Part shown: one piece after another, positions 50,924 through 61,382 of the stretch
Numbering within the stretch: the stretch's first letter is position 1
Layout: each line of letters begins with the position of its first letter
Origin: Shewanella saliphila
Lineage (GTDB): Bacteria > Pseudomonadota > Gammaproteobacteria > Enterobacterales > Shewanellaceae
Assembly: GCF_014648295.1 (NCBI RefSeq)
Contig: NZ_BMQV01000004.1
Span: forward strand, 1-64,000
Direction of reading: 5' to 3'
Length of the DNA: 64,000 nt
Made by a program: the position numbers and the translations under genes
Notes under the pieces: model-generated
Databases searched by the model: none
Told to the model about the DNA's origin: nothing
The model's input: only the letters and a program-made list of their open reading frames with translations

Positions 50924-50948
50924 TTGGAGCCGCAAATTGCGGCTCCAA
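50924..50948 (+). terminator. palindromic hairpin after the Tsx-like gene
   Basis: TTGGAGCCGCAA and TTGCGGCTCCAA form a 12-bp stem around a single A (so about 10 bp with a small loop). The trailing sequence is AT-rich, not a clean T-run. Confidence 0.7.
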
Positions 50949-51301
50949 ATTTAAAAATAAAATTACCCAAGATTGAAATTTTTATCTAAAATTATTGTTT
51001 AACAACCGTGGTTTTATATAAAGGTTTGTATCCTACAAATTGTTTACAATGTTTGTGTTTTCGCGCGCTAAAATGGATTTTTCGCGGAATGGTTGAAGCA
51101 AATATCTTTGTTTTATCTTTTCCGGTCTTCAAGGATTCAAGTCGTGGTACTCGTTATCAGATTGAATACTTAGGTTAGTAAATATCACCTAGATTTACTG
51201 GCAATACTGAAGGCCCGGCCATAATAATAATCATATGCCTGCTACCTAGTGTTGCCTGAATAAAAATTTATCTACTTTGATTTTTCGTTTGGAGAGCAAT
51301 T
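50949..51301. other. long leader/promoter region of deoC
   Basis: About 350 bp without an ORF. It contains TTTGTATCCTACAAA near 51025 (TTTGTA/TACAAA) and short repeats around TCGCGCGC, which could be operator sites. I cannot assign CytR, DeoR or CRP sites with confidence. The region probably controls deoC and perhaps the whole deo set. Confidence 0.4.
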
Positions 51302-52075
51302 ATGACTGATTTAAAAAAAGCGGCGCAACTTGGCATTTCTTTAATGGATTTAACCACATTAAATGACGATGACACCGATCAAAAAGTGATCGACTTGTGC
51401 CACAAAGCTAAATCACCCGCTGGCAATACTGCCGCTATCTGTATTTACCCACGTTTTATTCCTATTGCGCGTAAAACGCTAAATGAGCTTGATTGTGAAG
51501 ATATCAAAATTGCCACAGTAACTAACTTCCCACACGGTAACGATGATATTGCGATTGCGGTATTAGAAACTCGTGCAGCTGTTGCTTACGGTGCTGATGA
51601 AGTGGATGTGGTATTCCCATATCGCGCCTTAATGGAAGGTAATGAAACAGTTGGTTTTGAGCTTGTTAAAGCCTGTAAAGAAGAATGTGGCGATGCTGCC
51701 ATTCTTAAGGTCATCATTGAGTCTGGTGAGTTAAAAGACCCTGCGCTAATCCGTAAAGCATCAGAAATATCAATTGACGCAGGTGCTGACTTCATCAAAA
51801 CATCAACGGGTAAAGTACCGGTTAATGCCACATTAGAAGCCGCTGAAATTATGTTAACCGTTATCAGCGAAAAAGACCGTAACGTTGGCTTTAAGCCAGC
51901 CGGTGGTGTACGCGATGCAGCACAAACCGCTGAATTTTTAGGGTTAGCTGCGCGCATCTTAGGCGATGATTGGGTGACTCCTCAAACATTCCGTTTTGGT
52001 GCATCAAGCCTATTAAATAGCTTATTGCACACATTAGAGTTGTCAGACGCGCCTAAATCGACATCAGGTTACTAA
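51302..52075 (+). CDS. deoC: deoxyribose-phosphate aldolase
   Basis: Splits 2-deoxyribose 5-phosphate into glyceraldehyde 3-phosphate and acetaldehyde, the last step of deoxynucleoside catabolism. The 257-aa TIM barrel (E. coli 259) has the Schiff-base Lys in [16 protein letters not shown] and the second active Lys in [10 protein letters not shown]. The start follows TTGGAGAGC. First gene of deoC-deoA-deoB-deoD, all on the same strand. Confidence 0.97.
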   Translation: MTDLKKAAQLGISLMDLTTLNDDDTDQKVIDLCHKAKSPAGNTAAICIYPRFIPIARKTLNELDCEDIKIATVTNFPHGNDDIAIAVLETRAAVAYGADEVDVVFPYRALMEGNETVGFELVKACKEECGDAAILKVIIESGELKDPALIRKASEISIDAGADFIKTSTGKVPVNATLEAAEIMLTVISEKDRNVGFKPAGGVRDAAQTAEFLGLAARILGDDWVTPQTFRFGASSLLNSLLHTLELSDAPKSTSGY

Positions 52076-52083
52076 TGGCAATG

Positions 52084-52109
52084 GCCTAGCAGTGTTCTGC
52101 TAGGCTTTA
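52084..52109 (+). terminator. hairpin between deoC and deoA
   Basis: GCCTAGCAG (52084-52092) pairs with CTGCTAGGC (52097-52105) around TGTT and is followed by TTTAT. It is a moderate terminator or attenuator, so deoABD may depend partly on read-through. Confidence 0.7.
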
Positions 52110-52221
52110 TCTTCACTTTAGATGACGCACTAACGCATCATTTAAAGACACTATCATACGATAGTATTCCTATATTAATGGCGATCCTAAAGGTGATGGG
52201 TTGCCTAAAAGGGGACGTATT

Positions 52222-53553
52222 ATGTTTCTTGCTCAAGAGATTATCCGTAAAAAACGCAATGGCGAAGCACTAAGCACAGCCGAAATCCAATTCTTTGTAA
52301 ATGGCATTACTCACAATACCGTATCTGAAGGTCAGATTGCGGCTTTTGGTATGGCGGTTTATTTCCAGGACATGAATATGGATGAACGTATCGCACTGAC
52401 CAGTGCCATGCGTGATTCTGGCACTGTATTAAATTGGGATGCATTACGTGTAGACGGTCCCATCATTGATAAGCACAGTACCGGTGGCGTAGGTGATGTT
52501 ATTAGCCTGATGCTTGGCCCTATGGCTGCAGCTTGTGGTGGTTATGTCCCCATGATTTCTGGACGTGGCTTAGGCCATACCGGTGGTACACTCGATAAAT
52601 TTGATGCAATTCCTGGTTACCAAACCGAGCCATCTAGTGAATTATTTCGCAAAGTGGTAAAAGAAGCTGGTGTGGCTATTATCGGCCAAACTGGCGATCT
52701 CGTGCCTGCTGATAAACGCTTTTATTCTATTCGCGATAACACGGCTACCGTTGAGTCTATTGGGCTTATCACCGCCTCTATTTTATCGAAAAAACTGGCC
52801 GCAGGTCTTGATGCGTTAGCCATGGATGTCAAAGTCGGTAGCGGTGCATTTATGCCTACTTACGAAGCATCTGAAGAATTAGCTCGCAGTATTACAGCCG
52901 TTGCCAATGGTGCGGGCACTAAAACCACAGCATTACTAACAGACATGAACCAAGTATTGGCCTCTTGTGCCGGTAATGCGGTTGAAGTGCGTGAAGCCAT
53001 TCAGTTTTTAACCGGCCAATACCGTAACCCACGTTTATATGCAGTCACTATGGGTTTATGTGCTGAAATGCTTGTTTTGGGCGGTATAGCACAAAACGAA
53101 GCTGATGCTCGTAATAAACTAAATACTGTATTAGATAATGGTAAAGCGGCTGAGGCATTTGCTAAAATGGTCTCTGGTTTAGGCGGTCCAACTGATTTTG
53201 TTGAGGCTTATGACAAGTATCTGCCTCATGCGAAGATTATTCGTCCAGTTTATGCCAATACTTCCGGCTTTGCTTACCAAATGGATACCCGCGAGCTTGG
53301 TTTAGCCGTTGTCACGTTAGGTGGCGGACGTCGTAAACCGGGTGATGCGCTTGATTATAGTGTCGGATTAACTCAAGTTTGCGCACTGGGTCAAGAAGTT
53401 AACCAAGATGTTCCGTTAGCGATGATCCATGCTCAATCTGAAGATGCATTTGCTGAAGCTGCAGCAGCAGTTCAACAAGCAATTGTGATTAGTGATAACG
53501 CGCCTGAAAAGACGCCTGAAATATATCGCTACATTCGCGCTTCAGATTTATAA
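52222..53553 (+). CDS. deoA: thymidine phosphorylase
   Basis: Phosphorolyses thymidine and deoxyuridine to the base and deoxyribose 1-phosphate. The 443-aa protein (E. coli 440) has [38 protein letters not shown] and [14 protein letters not shown] 52222 follows AAAAGGGGACG; the frame from TTG 52201 is not needed. Eleven bases separate it from deoB. Confidence 0.97.
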   Translation: MFLAQEIIRKKRNGEALSTAEIQFFVNGITHNTVSEGQIAAFGMAVYFQDMNMDERIALTSAMRDSGTVLNWDALRVDGPIIDKHSTGGVGDVISLMLGPMAAACGGYVPMISGRGLGHTGGTLDKFDAIPGYQTEPSSELFRKVVKEAGVAIIGQTGDLVPADKRFYSIRDNTATVESIGLITASILSKKLAAGLDALAMDVKVGSGAFMPTYEASEELARSITAVANGAGTKTTALLTDMNQVLASCAGNAVEVREAIQFLTGQYRNPRLYAVTMGLCAEMLVLGGIAQNEADARNKLNTVLDNGKAAEAFAKMVSGLGGPTDFVEAYDKYLPHAKIIRPVYANTSGFAYQMDTRELGLAVVTLGGGRRKPGDALDYSVGLTQVCALGQEVNQDVPLAMIHAQSEDAFAEAAAAVQQAIVISDNAPEKTPEIYRYIRASDL

Positions 53554-53564
53554 AGGAAAACACA

Positions 53565-54782
53565 ATGAAACGTACTTTTATTTTAATGCTAGATTCTTTT
53601 GGCCTGGGTGCTGCCACCGATGCTGAAAAGTTTGGTGATGTCGGTTCTGATACTTTTGGTCACATTGCTCAGGCGTGTGCAGAAGGTAAGGCTGATGTGG
53701 GTCGTCAGGGGCCTTTAACGTTACCTAATTTAGCCAAGTTAGGTCTAGGCCATGCAGGCTTTGAGAGCACGGGTAAATTTGCTGATGGCTTTAACGCTGA
53801 TGTTGAAGTGATTGGTGCTTATGGTCATGCCGACGAGCTCAGTTCTGGTAAAGATACCCCAAGTGGTCACTGGGAAATGGCGGGTGTACCTGTTCTGTAT
53901 GAATGGGGTTACTTCAGTGACTTAAGCAACTCTTTCCCAAAAGAGCTGACAGATAAAATTCTTAAACGTGCTGGTTTAGACGGCTTTTTAGGTAACTGTC
54001 ATGCATCTGGTACCCAAATTCTTGAAGAACTTGGCGAAGAGCACATGAAAACAGGTAAACCTATTTTCTACACCTCTGCTGACTCGGTATTTCAAGTGGC
54101 TTGCCATGAAGAAACATTCGGCATCGAAAACCTGTACAACTTATGTAAAATTGCGCGCGAAGAACTCGAGCCTTATAACATTGGTCGTGTTATTGCGCGT
54201 CCTTTTGTCGGGACTGGCCCTGCTGATTTCGCTCGTACCGGTAATCGTCATGATTACGCGGTATTACCCCCAGCACCAACCATCCTAGATAAGATGAAAG
54301 AAGCCGGCGGTGAAGTGGTCAGTATTGGTAAAATTGCTGATATTTATGCTCATAGCGGTATTACACAAAAGTTCAAAGCGACAGGTCTTGAAGAGTTATT
54401 CGACGAAACCTTAGCGCAAATAAAACGCGCAGGTGATAACACCATCGTGTTTACCAACTTTGTTGATTTCGACTCTCATTATGGCCATCGTCGTGACACA
54501 GCTGGTTATGCTAAAGCATTAGAGTACTTTGATTCTCGTTTACCTGAACTTTTTGCGATTTTACAGCCAGACGATTTAGTGGTACTTACTGCCGATCACG
54601 GTTGCGATCCAACTTGGGTAGGGACTGAACACACTCGTGAACGTGTGCCTGTATTAGCTTACGGAGCAGGTTTACCGGCAGGTTCATTAGGCCGTCGTCA
54701 GTCATTTGCTGATATTGGTCAGTCGATTGCAAGCTACTTTAAGCTAGAACCAATGAATTATGGTGAATCTTTTATTAATTAG
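53565..54782 (+). CDS. deoB: phosphopentomutase
   Basis: Mn2+-dependent enzyme converting (deoxy)ribose 1-phosphate to 5-phosphate. The 405-aa protein (E. coli 407) belongs to the alkaline-phosphatase superfamily, with metal-binding [42 protein letters not shown] and [11 protein letters not shown]. It links DeoA and DeoD products to DeoC. An AAAGGAAAAC site precedes the ATG. Confidence 0.97.
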   Translation: MKRTFILMLDSFGLGAATDAEKFGDVGSDTFGHIAQACAEGKADVGRQGPLTLPNLAKLGLGHAGFESTGKFADGFNADVEVIGAYGHADELSSGKDTPSGHWEMAGVPVLYEWGYFSDLSNSFPKELTDKILKRAGLDGFLGNCHASGTQILEELGEEHMKTGKPIFYTSADSVFQVACHEETFGIENLYNLCKIAREELEPYNIGRVIARPFVGTGPADFARTGNRHDYAVLPPAPTILDKMKEAGGEVVSIGKIADIYAHSGITQKFKATGLEELFDETLAQIKRAGDNTIVFTNFVDFDSHYGHRRDTAGYAKALEYFDSRLPELFAILQPDDLVVLTADHGCDPTWVGTEHTRERVPVLAYGAGLPAGSLGRRQSFADIGQSIASYFKLEPMNYGESFIN

Positions 54783-54885
54783 TCACATTTTCAAACGACG
54801 GTTCTATATATAGTTCAATGTGTTTGCTAAACTGTCGATATTATTAAAGCAAGACCAAATAAAATAGAAACATAGGGGTTATAAC

Positions 54886-55596
54886 ATGGCTACACCACAT
54901 ATTAATGCTGTAGAAGGTGCTTTTGCTGAAACTGTACTGTTTCCAGGCGATCCATTACGCGCAAAATACATTGCTGAAACATTTTTAGAAAATGTTGAGC
55001 AAGTAACAGATGTTCGTAACATGCTAGGTTTTACGGGTACCTATAAAGGTAAGCGTATTTCTGTAATGGGCAGCGGCATGGGTATCCCATCTTGTTCAAT
55101 TTATGCACATGAGCTGATCAAAGATTACGGTGTTAAAAACCTAATCCGTGTTGGTACTTGTGGCGCAATTAGCACTGACGTAAAAGTACGTGACGTGATC
55201 ATTGGCATGGGTGCTTGTACTGACTCTAGAGTGAACCGTTTACGCTTTAAAGATAGCGATTTTGCAGCAATTGCAGACTATAGCTTATTAAGCGCAGTAG
55301 TTGATTCTGCTAAAACTCACGGCACTAAAATCCGTGTAGGTAACGTTTTCTCAGCTGACCTATTTTACACACCAGATCCTGAAATGTTTGACGTGATGGA
55401 AAAAATGGGTGTATTAGGCGTTGAAATGGAAGCCGCTGGTTTATACGGTGTTGCACATGAGTTAGGTGCTAAAGCATTATGTGTAGTGACTGTATCTGAC
55501 CATATCCGTACGGGTGAAAAAACCACTTCTGATGAGCGTCAAACTACCTTCAACGACATGATCGTGATGACTTTAGATGCTGCATTAACGCTGTAA
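54886..55596 (+). CDS. deoD: purine nucleoside phosphorylase
   Basis: Cleaves purine (deoxy)nucleosides to base plus (deoxy)ribose 1-phosphate. The 236-aa hexameric-type protein (E. coli 239) starts [27 protein letters not shown]. It has [16 protein letters not shown] and the active-site [12 protein letters not shown] and VSDHIRTGE. Last gene of the deo group; the 103-bp gap after deoB could hold an extra promoter. Confidence 0.97.
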   Translation: MATPHINAVEGAFAETVLFPGDPLRAKYIAETFLENVEQVTDVRNMLGFTGTYKGKRISVMGSGMGIPSCSIYAHELIKDYGVKNLIRVGTCGAISTDVKVRDVIIGMGACTDSRVNRLRFKDSDFAAIADYSLLSAVVDSAKTHGTKIRVGNVFSADLFYTPDPEMFDVMEKMGVLGVEMEAAGLYGVAHELGAKALCVVTVSDHIRTGEKTTSDERQTTFNDMIVMTLDAALTL

Positions 55597-55611
55597 TCTA
55601 TAACGATATAG

Positions 55612-55642
55612 TAAAAAGGGGTGCTCACTGAGCGCCCCTTTT
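55612..55642. terminator. terminator between deoD and the convergent ytjB gene
   Basis: AAAAGGGGTGCTC pairs with GAGCGCCCCTTTT with one G-T wobble and a short loop. Both strands end in T-rich sequence, serving the convergent genes. Confidence 0.85.
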
Positions 55643-55661
55643 CTGTTTCTCATTATGTACT

Positions 55662-56348
55662 TCAAGTGAATGGCTTTTTATCAACAGTATCATTTCCCGT
55701 TTGCGCAGACTCTGCAAGCAAGGCGACTTTCTTTGGTTTTTTACGCAGTTTAGCCCGTGTTTTACGGCGATCAAAATCGGCTCGCTTAAATGATAGTGAA
55801 CGAGAAAGCAGCAAACCAATAAAGCCGGCAACGATTAGCATCATTTGCTGCAGCTCCATGTTTTGTTCGTGCAAAATCTTAATCTCGTCAAAAAAGATAT
55901 CCAGGTTTAGGCGAACTTCTACATAACCCAGATTATTGTCATCTTGAATCACATTTTCGATTAATGGTGGGTAAGGTTTTAATAAGCCTTTTAATGCTTC
56001 TGAATCCGCTTCTAATTGCTCAAATGACACACTTTGAGCGAAGGCGAGTCTAACGCCTTGCGAGTTATAAATATTCACTGACATGACTTTAGGGTCAGCG
56101 GCTAAAGCTGACGCTAACCATTGAAGTTGTTCGTCATTTTGTAAATACATAGCCGGAGCTGCACCATTAGCAGCTTGTTGTGCCAGTAAGCGGGCCATCA
56201 CTTTAGTTTGCGAGTTAAGTAAGTTTTGACCATTTCGCAAACTGGCTTGCCATAAATGTATCAGACCAAAAATCAGTGATATAGCGATAATAATTTGTAT
56301 TATCCGGCTGAATTTTTGTCTTTTCTTAAGACCTTTAACAAAAATCAC
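55662..56348 (-). CDS. SMP_2-family membrane protein (AhpA/YtjB)
   Basis: Inner-membrane protein of 228 aa with a TM helix near the N-terminus (about 15-35), a periplasmic domain, a second TM (about 165-187, MMLIVAGFIGLLLSRSL) and a basic cytosolic tail. It matches the family of E. coli YtjB (Smp), which is likewise divergent from serB. The molecular role is not established; older hemolysin or virulence labels are weak. It is convergent with deoD. Confidence 0.8.
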   Translation of the reverse strand: MIFVKGLKKRQKFSRIIQIIIAISLIFGLIHLWQASLRNGQNLLNSQTKVMARLLAQQAANGAAPAMYLQNDEQLQWLASALAADPKVMSVNIYNSQGVRLAFAQSVSFEQLEADSEALKGLLKPYPPLIENVIQDDNNLGYVEVRLNLDIFFDEIKILHEQNMELQQMMLIVAGFIGLLLSRSLSFKRADFDRRKTRAKLRKKPKKVALLAESAQTGNDTVDKKPFT

Positions 56349-56510
56349 TTTAATCCTCAGTGTTTTTTCTATTTAATTGAAGGCTGTTTTGGGTTGTCTA
56401 ATGATGTAGATAAGGCACAGCGATAATTCAATTATAGAAAATCATCAAAAAGCTATACTAATCGAAATTTTTGTCAGTAGATAGTCGTAACATACCAAGA
56501 GGCCGGGTTG

Positions 56511-57497
56511 ATGCAACAAACGCATGATAATGTTTTACTTAATTGGTTATTTTCAGAGACTTGTGAGACTTATCAACATCAAGGCCGTATTTTATACCGC
56601 TATGAAGAGTCTGAATATGTATTGGAATTGCAATCTCATTTGCCTTACCGATGCCGGGTTATTTTTAGTGTTGAAGCAACTGCGGATATTGAATCCTGGC
56701 TAGCGTTGATACCCTCGGGGGCCCATATTGCCGAGCTTAAGAGGCAAAACGATTTACGCGGGTTTGAGGTTGCCACTCAAAGTGTGAGTGATGAATGGAT
56801 AATGTCTTTTCCGCAACAGGTCAGCGCTGAAATCGTGCTTGTACAACAACCTTTGGCGCAGCTTAATGTGGCAGGTTTATTAGTGATGGACATGGACTCA
56901 ACAGCAATAACAATTGAGTGCATTGATGAATTGGCCGCCATGGCTGGCGTTGGAAAAGATGTTGCGGCAGTCACTGCCCGAGCGATGCGTGGCGAGCTAG
57001 ATTTTGAGGCATCGCTTAGAGAGCGTGTGGCCAAATTAGCGGGCGCAGATGCGAGTATTATCCAGTCGCTATGTGACTCTTTACCATTAATGCCAGGGAT
57101 TGAGTCTATGATTGCTGAGCTTAAGTCGCATCAATGGAAATTGGTGGTGGCCTCTGGTGGTTTTACGCCTTTTGTCGGTCATTTAAAACAGTTGCTCGAT
57201 TTAGATGCTGCCTATGCTAATGAATTAGTGATTAAAGAGGGCAAACTCATTGGTGAAGTCACGGGTGAGGTTGTTGATGCACAATATAAGGCCAATGTGA
57301 TTGCAAAAAGTGCAAAGCAATGGTCAATAGCGGCAGGTCAGTGTGTTGCCATTGGTGATGGCGCAAATGATATTCCAATGATCCAAGCGGCCGACCTTGG
57401 TTTGGCATTTCATGCAAAACCTAAACTTGTTGCGGCGGCTGATGCAGCGATTCAACGCTTAGATTTACGTGCTTTAGTGTTTTGTTTACAAGCTTAA
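56511..57497 (+). CDS. serB: phosphoserine phosphatase
   Basis: Last step of serine synthesis: phosphoserine to serine. The 328-aa protein (E. coli 322) has an N-terminal ACT-like region and a C-terminal HAD domain. The nucleophile motif is DMDSTAI (Asp127, Asp129 from this start), then VASGGFTPF, and GDGANDIPMIQAADLG binds Mg2+. ATG 56511 is preceded by AGAGG; a TTG one codon earlier is in frame. Divergent from the ytjB-like gene, as in E. coli. Confidence 0.96.
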   Translation: MQQTHDNVLLNWLFSETCETYQHQGRILYRYEESEYVLELQSHLPYRCRVIFSVEATADIESWLALIPSGAHIAELKRQNDLRGFEVATQSVSDEWIMSFPQQVSAEIVLVQQPLAQLNVAGLLVMDMDSTAITIECIDELAAMAGVGKDVAAVTARAMRGELDFEASLRERVAKLAGADASIIQSLCDSLPLMPGIESMIAELKSHQWKLVVASGGFTPFVGHLKQLLDLDAAYANELVIKEGKLIGEVTGEVVDAQYKANVIAKSAKQWSIAAGQCVAIGDGANDIPMIQAADLGLAFHAKPKLVAAADAAIQRLDLRALVFCLQA

Positions 57498-57584
57498 AAT
57501 TTATTATTTACGTTAATTTTTAACGTTTTTACTCTAGGTATTTCATGGCAGTAATGATAGCTTAACCTCACGATTGATTTAATA

Positions 57585-58502
57585 TTGCCTATTTTGACGA
57601 CTGCCATTTTACAACATTCATTGTTTATTCCTTATCGTGAAGGTCACCTTCACGTAAGGCATATTCATCCGCAAGCTCCCCATGGGGCGACGATCCCCAT
57701 TTTGATGCTGCATGGCGCCATGTCTAACGGTCGCGTTTTCTACAGTGAGTCTGGGCGTGGCTTAGCGTGTTTTTTAGCTAATGCAGGTTTTGACGTATAT
57801 GTTATGGATACGGCTGGGCGAGGCTTAAGCGAGCCGAAAATTCACCGTGATTTTGCATTAGGCCAAGGTGAAGTTATTCGAGAACAACTTCCGTTAGTGC
57901 AGCAATTTATATTGCAACGTCATCCACTCGTTAGCCAGGTACATTGGTGTGCTCATTCCTGGGGCGGAGTATTAATGGCCAGTAGTTTGGCGCGTTTTGC
58001 TGAGTTACAAACCAGTGTCGCATCTTTGCTGACATTTGGCTCTAAACGAACCATCAAAGTCAGGTCGCTTAAGAAGTGGTTAATGGTCGATTTTTTTTGG
58101 AATCGCTTGGCGCCTTATCTTGTGCAAAGGCAAGGTTATCTAGATGCCAACCGTTTACGTGTCGGCATGGACAACGAAAGTCGCGCCTCGTTATTACAAA
58201 CGATTGACTGGGTAAAAGGCGAGTGGGTCGATCACGATGATGACTTTGATTATGCGAGCGCAGCAAGGCAAACCCAATGGCCTACTAGCTGGTTTATTGC
58301 GGGTAAAAACGACCGTGTATTAGGTAACCCGTCTGATGTGCGCGATATGATTGCCGAATGTGGTTTTAAACAAGTGAAATATACTCTACTGTCTAAAGCG
58401 CAGGGAAACTTATTTGATTATGACCACGCAGGTATGTTAACCAATAAACAAGCTGAACAAGATCATTTTGTCGCGATTAAGCAGTGGTATTTAGCCTTAT
58501 AA
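57585..58502 (+). CDS. alpha/beta-hydrolase of unknown substrate
   Basis: The 305-aa protein has an alpha/beta-hydrolase fold. Oxyanion-hole segment LMLHGAMSNGR, nucleophile elbow AHSWGG (Ser in HSWGG), an acid after the FIAGKNDRVLG strand, and a likely catalytic His in DYDHAGM are visible. Substrate is unknown; it could be an esterase or lipase-type enzyme. The start is uncertain: TTG 57585 gives the longest frame and TTG 57594 is an alternative, both with weak binding sites. Downstream of serB in the same direction, and convergent with the tandem-PilZ gene. Confidence 0.75.
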   Translation: MPILTTAILQHSLFIPYREGHLHVRHIHPQAPHGATIPILMLHGAMSNGRVFYSESGRGLACFLANAGFDVYVMDTAGRGLSEPKIHRDFALGQGEVIREQLPLVQQFILQRHPLVSQVHWCAHSWGGVLMASSLARFAELQTSVASLLTFGSKRTIKVRSLKKWLMVDFFWNRLAPYLVQRQGYLDANRLRVGMDNESRASLLQTIDWVKGEWVDHDDDFDYASAARQTQWPTSWFIAGKNDRVLGNPSDVRDMIAECGFKQVKYTLLSKAQGNLFDYDHAGMLTNKQAEQDHFVAIKQWYLAL

Positions 58503-58511
58503 GACGAGTAG

Positions 58512-60905
58512 TTACTTAGGTTTACTAACCATAAGTAGGCTGGGGTAACGTATTTCGACTTCGGCGGTAATATCGAGTAATTCACCAGAACCGATGACTT
58601 TCCAGAGCTGTTCTTCAAGCTGTTTTGCGCGGTGACTGGCATGAATATGGATATATTCTAATTCGCGGCGAATATAACTCATGTCAGGTTTGTCTGTGGC
58701 GCCACGATACACTCGCAGTGCCATAAAACGACCCACTTTTTTGCTTTGTTGAATAAATTTAATTTGATTGTCTTTGCCACCTAATTCCGATTTAAGCACA
58801 CACTTAATTTGCACAGACCCCCTTGCTTGGCGGGTGAGCTGAATAAATACTTCAAAAAAGTCCATGTCGTGGCTAGGTTTCATGGATTTGATAGGATCAA
58901 TGATTTGTTGTTTTAAGACGTTGTTATCAAGTAAAGGTCGTAAATTATATTGCAGTACTTTGTCTGAGTCTTGGGCAAACAAATGGCTGATTTCATCTGT
59001 GGTCGTGCCAATGCCAATGTAGGCCATTTGTGCTGATTTAACCGTTTTTTCAATAAAATAAGGCACCCCCGGCAGCTGACGCATAAACAAGTTTTTAAGT
59101 CCGTCGGCTAACTCTTTAAGCTGTCCCTCATTATCAGATAACTGCTCTAGCTTTTGTTTATTATGTGCAATCAGTTTATTTAAAAACTCAACCCCGTCAT
59201 GTGGTGTGTGCCCTATCAGTGCACTTAAATGCAATGCTTGGCCGTTCATGCGGCTGCGAATAAGTTGATAGGGTAAATGAGTTAAATTAGCTTTGCCTGA
59301 GGCGGCTTGTAAGCGAGGAAAAGACAACAAAACTTGAGCCGGTTCGGTAAAGTCGACGCTTTCTTCTAAAATAAGCTGTAAGCCACGGCTAGAAATATCA
59401 TGGGTAACGCCATTGGTTTTTTTATCACCTTGTTGAATTGTCACAAGGGTTTTAAACGCAAAGCGTGCCTCGTGGCGGCGCTCACTAAAAGGCATCGATA
59501 CTTTTTTAATGCTGTGTTGCTTAACTTTGGCCTGCGCAAAAATCTTTAAGCCATTGACGTCGGCTTTATTAAACCAGCCTTGGTAGTCTTTACGTGCATT
59601 TTCATTGGTCAGGTCGATCAATTGCAGCGTGTGGCTAAATTGGGCTAATTGTTGTTCTGTTAGGGCACTGTAACGTGCATCATCACCTGGTAGTGTTGAT
59701 GTTTTGTAGTTTTTGCTGTGATCGACGGTTTGCGCAACAACTTTAAATACCCGCCAACTCGCTTTGGTTGAAGCAAAACCTAAAAATAAATGTAAATTTT
59801 TGGTGGCTTTTAACTCCGCCAATGACGCCGAGTAAAAATGCAATTTCCCTTGTGCGTGGTGAGTAAATGAAAACAGCAAACAGTGGTCAATGTCATTGGT
59901 ATTTTTTAAGATTTGAGTTAATCGTCGGTTATTTAAAAAGTTAGGTAACTGACTGATCTCATTCTCATCTTGAAAATAGTGTTGTATTGGTTGATTACCG
60001 CGCCCTAATAGCTCATAAGCAATATGTGGTATGTCGTTTTTGACACTAATATACAAAGGGAGGTGGGTTAACAGGGGTAAGTAGTGCCGCTCATAACCTA
60101 GTCCAGTAGCGGTAACAATGACATCATTCACATCCACTTTGTAACGAAACTTAAAGCTTCTAATCACCTTGCTAATGACTTTGTCGAGCGCTTCACCACC
60201 ACCAAGGCGTTTAAGCCTTAAAATCGCATTGCCGTCTTTATTTTGGATATCAACAATTTGATAATCAACGCCATGCTGAAGATCATCAACAAAAAACTCT
60301 TCGCTCAGTTCAAGTAATTTGAGTTTAATTGGCTTATCTTGATCTAAATGATGTTTTAAGGGGAGCTTTATCCGGGCCCCGCCAACAGAAAGATCCAAGG
60401 TAACGCCATTAGCTTCTGGTATTCCCGGCTGATTCACCGCAATACGAATGCTGTAATTCATTCGCTCTTCACAGCGGTTAAAGTAACTGCCAAGCACTAC
60501 ACCAGGGACTAAATAAGGGTTTTCTTCTGAGATAATCTCTTCAGGTTCAATATTGCGAAGCTTTAAACGGCGTAATTTATGTGCTTTAACCACTTGTTCG
60601 TAAACACCAAGTGTATATTTATTACGGTATAAAGGCAGGGCATTAATGAGCGACTCTTTAGCTGGTTCGTCAAGAAAGTGCCTTTGGTTGGCAATGACGA
60701 CTTCTTCACACGGTAATTCTGTTTTGTCACGTAAATCAATAATACGAGTACATTGCGATGAAATTCGATTTAATTCCATTTTGAGTAGGAATCGGGTTGA
60801 GTTTGATTCATCCACAGTCAACTGCTCGAAGATGTCCTGAAAATCAGGTTCCATCAACAAGGGCTTGAGTTGTTCAATTAATGCACTGTGATTATCTAAA
60901 CTCAT
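58512..60905 (-). CDS. tandem-PilZ protein (c-di-GMP effector)
   Basis: A 797-aa soluble protein with two PilZ domains. The first has R144xxxR148 and D171-L-S173-V-G-G176. The second has R477xxxR481 (in ERRHEARF) and D503-I-S505-S-R-G508. Both carry the RxxxR and D/NxSxxG motifs needed to bind cyclic di-GMP. The rest (about 240-460 and 560-797) has no family I recognise and no transmembrane helix. Its output is unknown. Convergent with the hydrolase; its promoter faces radA across a 477-bp gap. Confidence 0.85.
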   Translation of the reverse strand: MSLDNHSALIEQLKPLLMEPDFQDIFEQLTVDESNSTRFLLKMELNRISSQCTRIIDLRDKTELPCEEVVIANQRHFLDEPAKESLINALPLYRNKYTLGVYEQVVKAHKLRRLKLRNIEPEEIISEENPYLVPGVVLGSYFNRCEERMNYSIRIAVNQPGIPEANGVTLDLSVGGARIKLPLKHHLDQDKPIKLKLLELSEEFFVDDLQHGVDYQIVDIQNKDGNAILRLKRLGGGEALDKVISKVIRSFKFRYKVDVNDVIVTATGLGYERHYLPLLTHLPLYISVKNDIPHIAYELLGRGNQPIQHYFQDENEISQLPNFLNNRRLTQILKNTNDIDHCLLFSFTHHAQGKLHFYSASLAELKATKNLHLFLGFASTKASWRVFKVVAQTVDHSKNYKTSTLPGDDARYSALTEQQLAQFSHTLQLIDLTNENARKDYQGWFNKADVNGLKIFAQAKVKQHSIKKVSMPFSERRHEARFAFKTLVTIQQGDKKTNGVTHDISSRGLQLILEESVDFTEPAQVLLSFPRLQAASGKANLTHLPYQLIRSRMNGQALHLSALIGHTPHDGVEFLNKLIAHNKQKLEQLSDNEGQLKELADGLKNLFMRQLPGVPYFIEKTVKSAQMAYIGIGTTTDEISHLFAQDSDKVLQYNLRPLLDNNVLKQQIIDPIKSMKPSHDMDFFEVFIQLTRQARGSVQIKCVLKSELGGKDNQIKFIQQSKKVGRFMALRVYRGATDKPDMSYIRRELEYIHIHASHRAKQLEEQLWKVIGSGELLDITAEVEIRYPSLLMVSKPK

Positions 60906-61244
60906 TTCATTTATCGTTATATTGGCTTATTGTGAGTCTGGCTAATATTTATCGGCAAGAACATGCTGTTCTTTATAATATTTTTCATAATTATGCATGA
61001 CCAATCTACAATTGGTAAGCTAATATGATGCAAAAGTAAATGAATAAAAGTCATCAACAAGTCTGAGTGTGAAATTAATATAGATTTCATCACGCTGTAC
61101 CACATGATTATAAATGGTTGTTTTTGCTTTTATCGCTTAAGCGTATTCAGTGTGAACAAGATTGCTATTTTTGGCAAGGTTCAAACAATATATCTTCGCT
61201 ATAAACTTCATTTAATTGATTATTTATATACGTTATCTCAGTTT
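60906..61244. other. AT-rich intergenic region between the tandem-PilZ gene and radA
   Basis: No supported ORF on either strand and no strong hairpin. It should contain the promoter of the leftward PilZ gene. It is more AT-rich than its neighbours. Confidence 0.5.
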
Positions 61245-61273
61245 TTGTCTCGGTAGTGCAGTGATAGGATAAT
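61245..61273 (+). promoter_or_regulatory. predicted radA promoter
   Basis: TTGTCT (61245-61250) and GATAAT (61268-61273) are spaced by 17 bp. No LexA box is seen. Transcription would begin about 100 bp before radA. Consensus-based only. Confidence 0.4.
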
Positions 61274-61382
61274 AGTCTGGATCTTATTACTGGCTTATCG
61301 TGCCACGGTTAATCGCGACGCAAAATCAACCTTAAGTTAAATTTTAAAATACTAAACATTAGAGTAAATGATAGGAAGTAAC

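Noticed and set aside
60917..61105. 62-codon minus-strand frame in the gap before radA
   Set aside because: No ribosome binding site or protein-like pattern; it sits in AT-rich DNA that likely carries the PilZ gene promoter.
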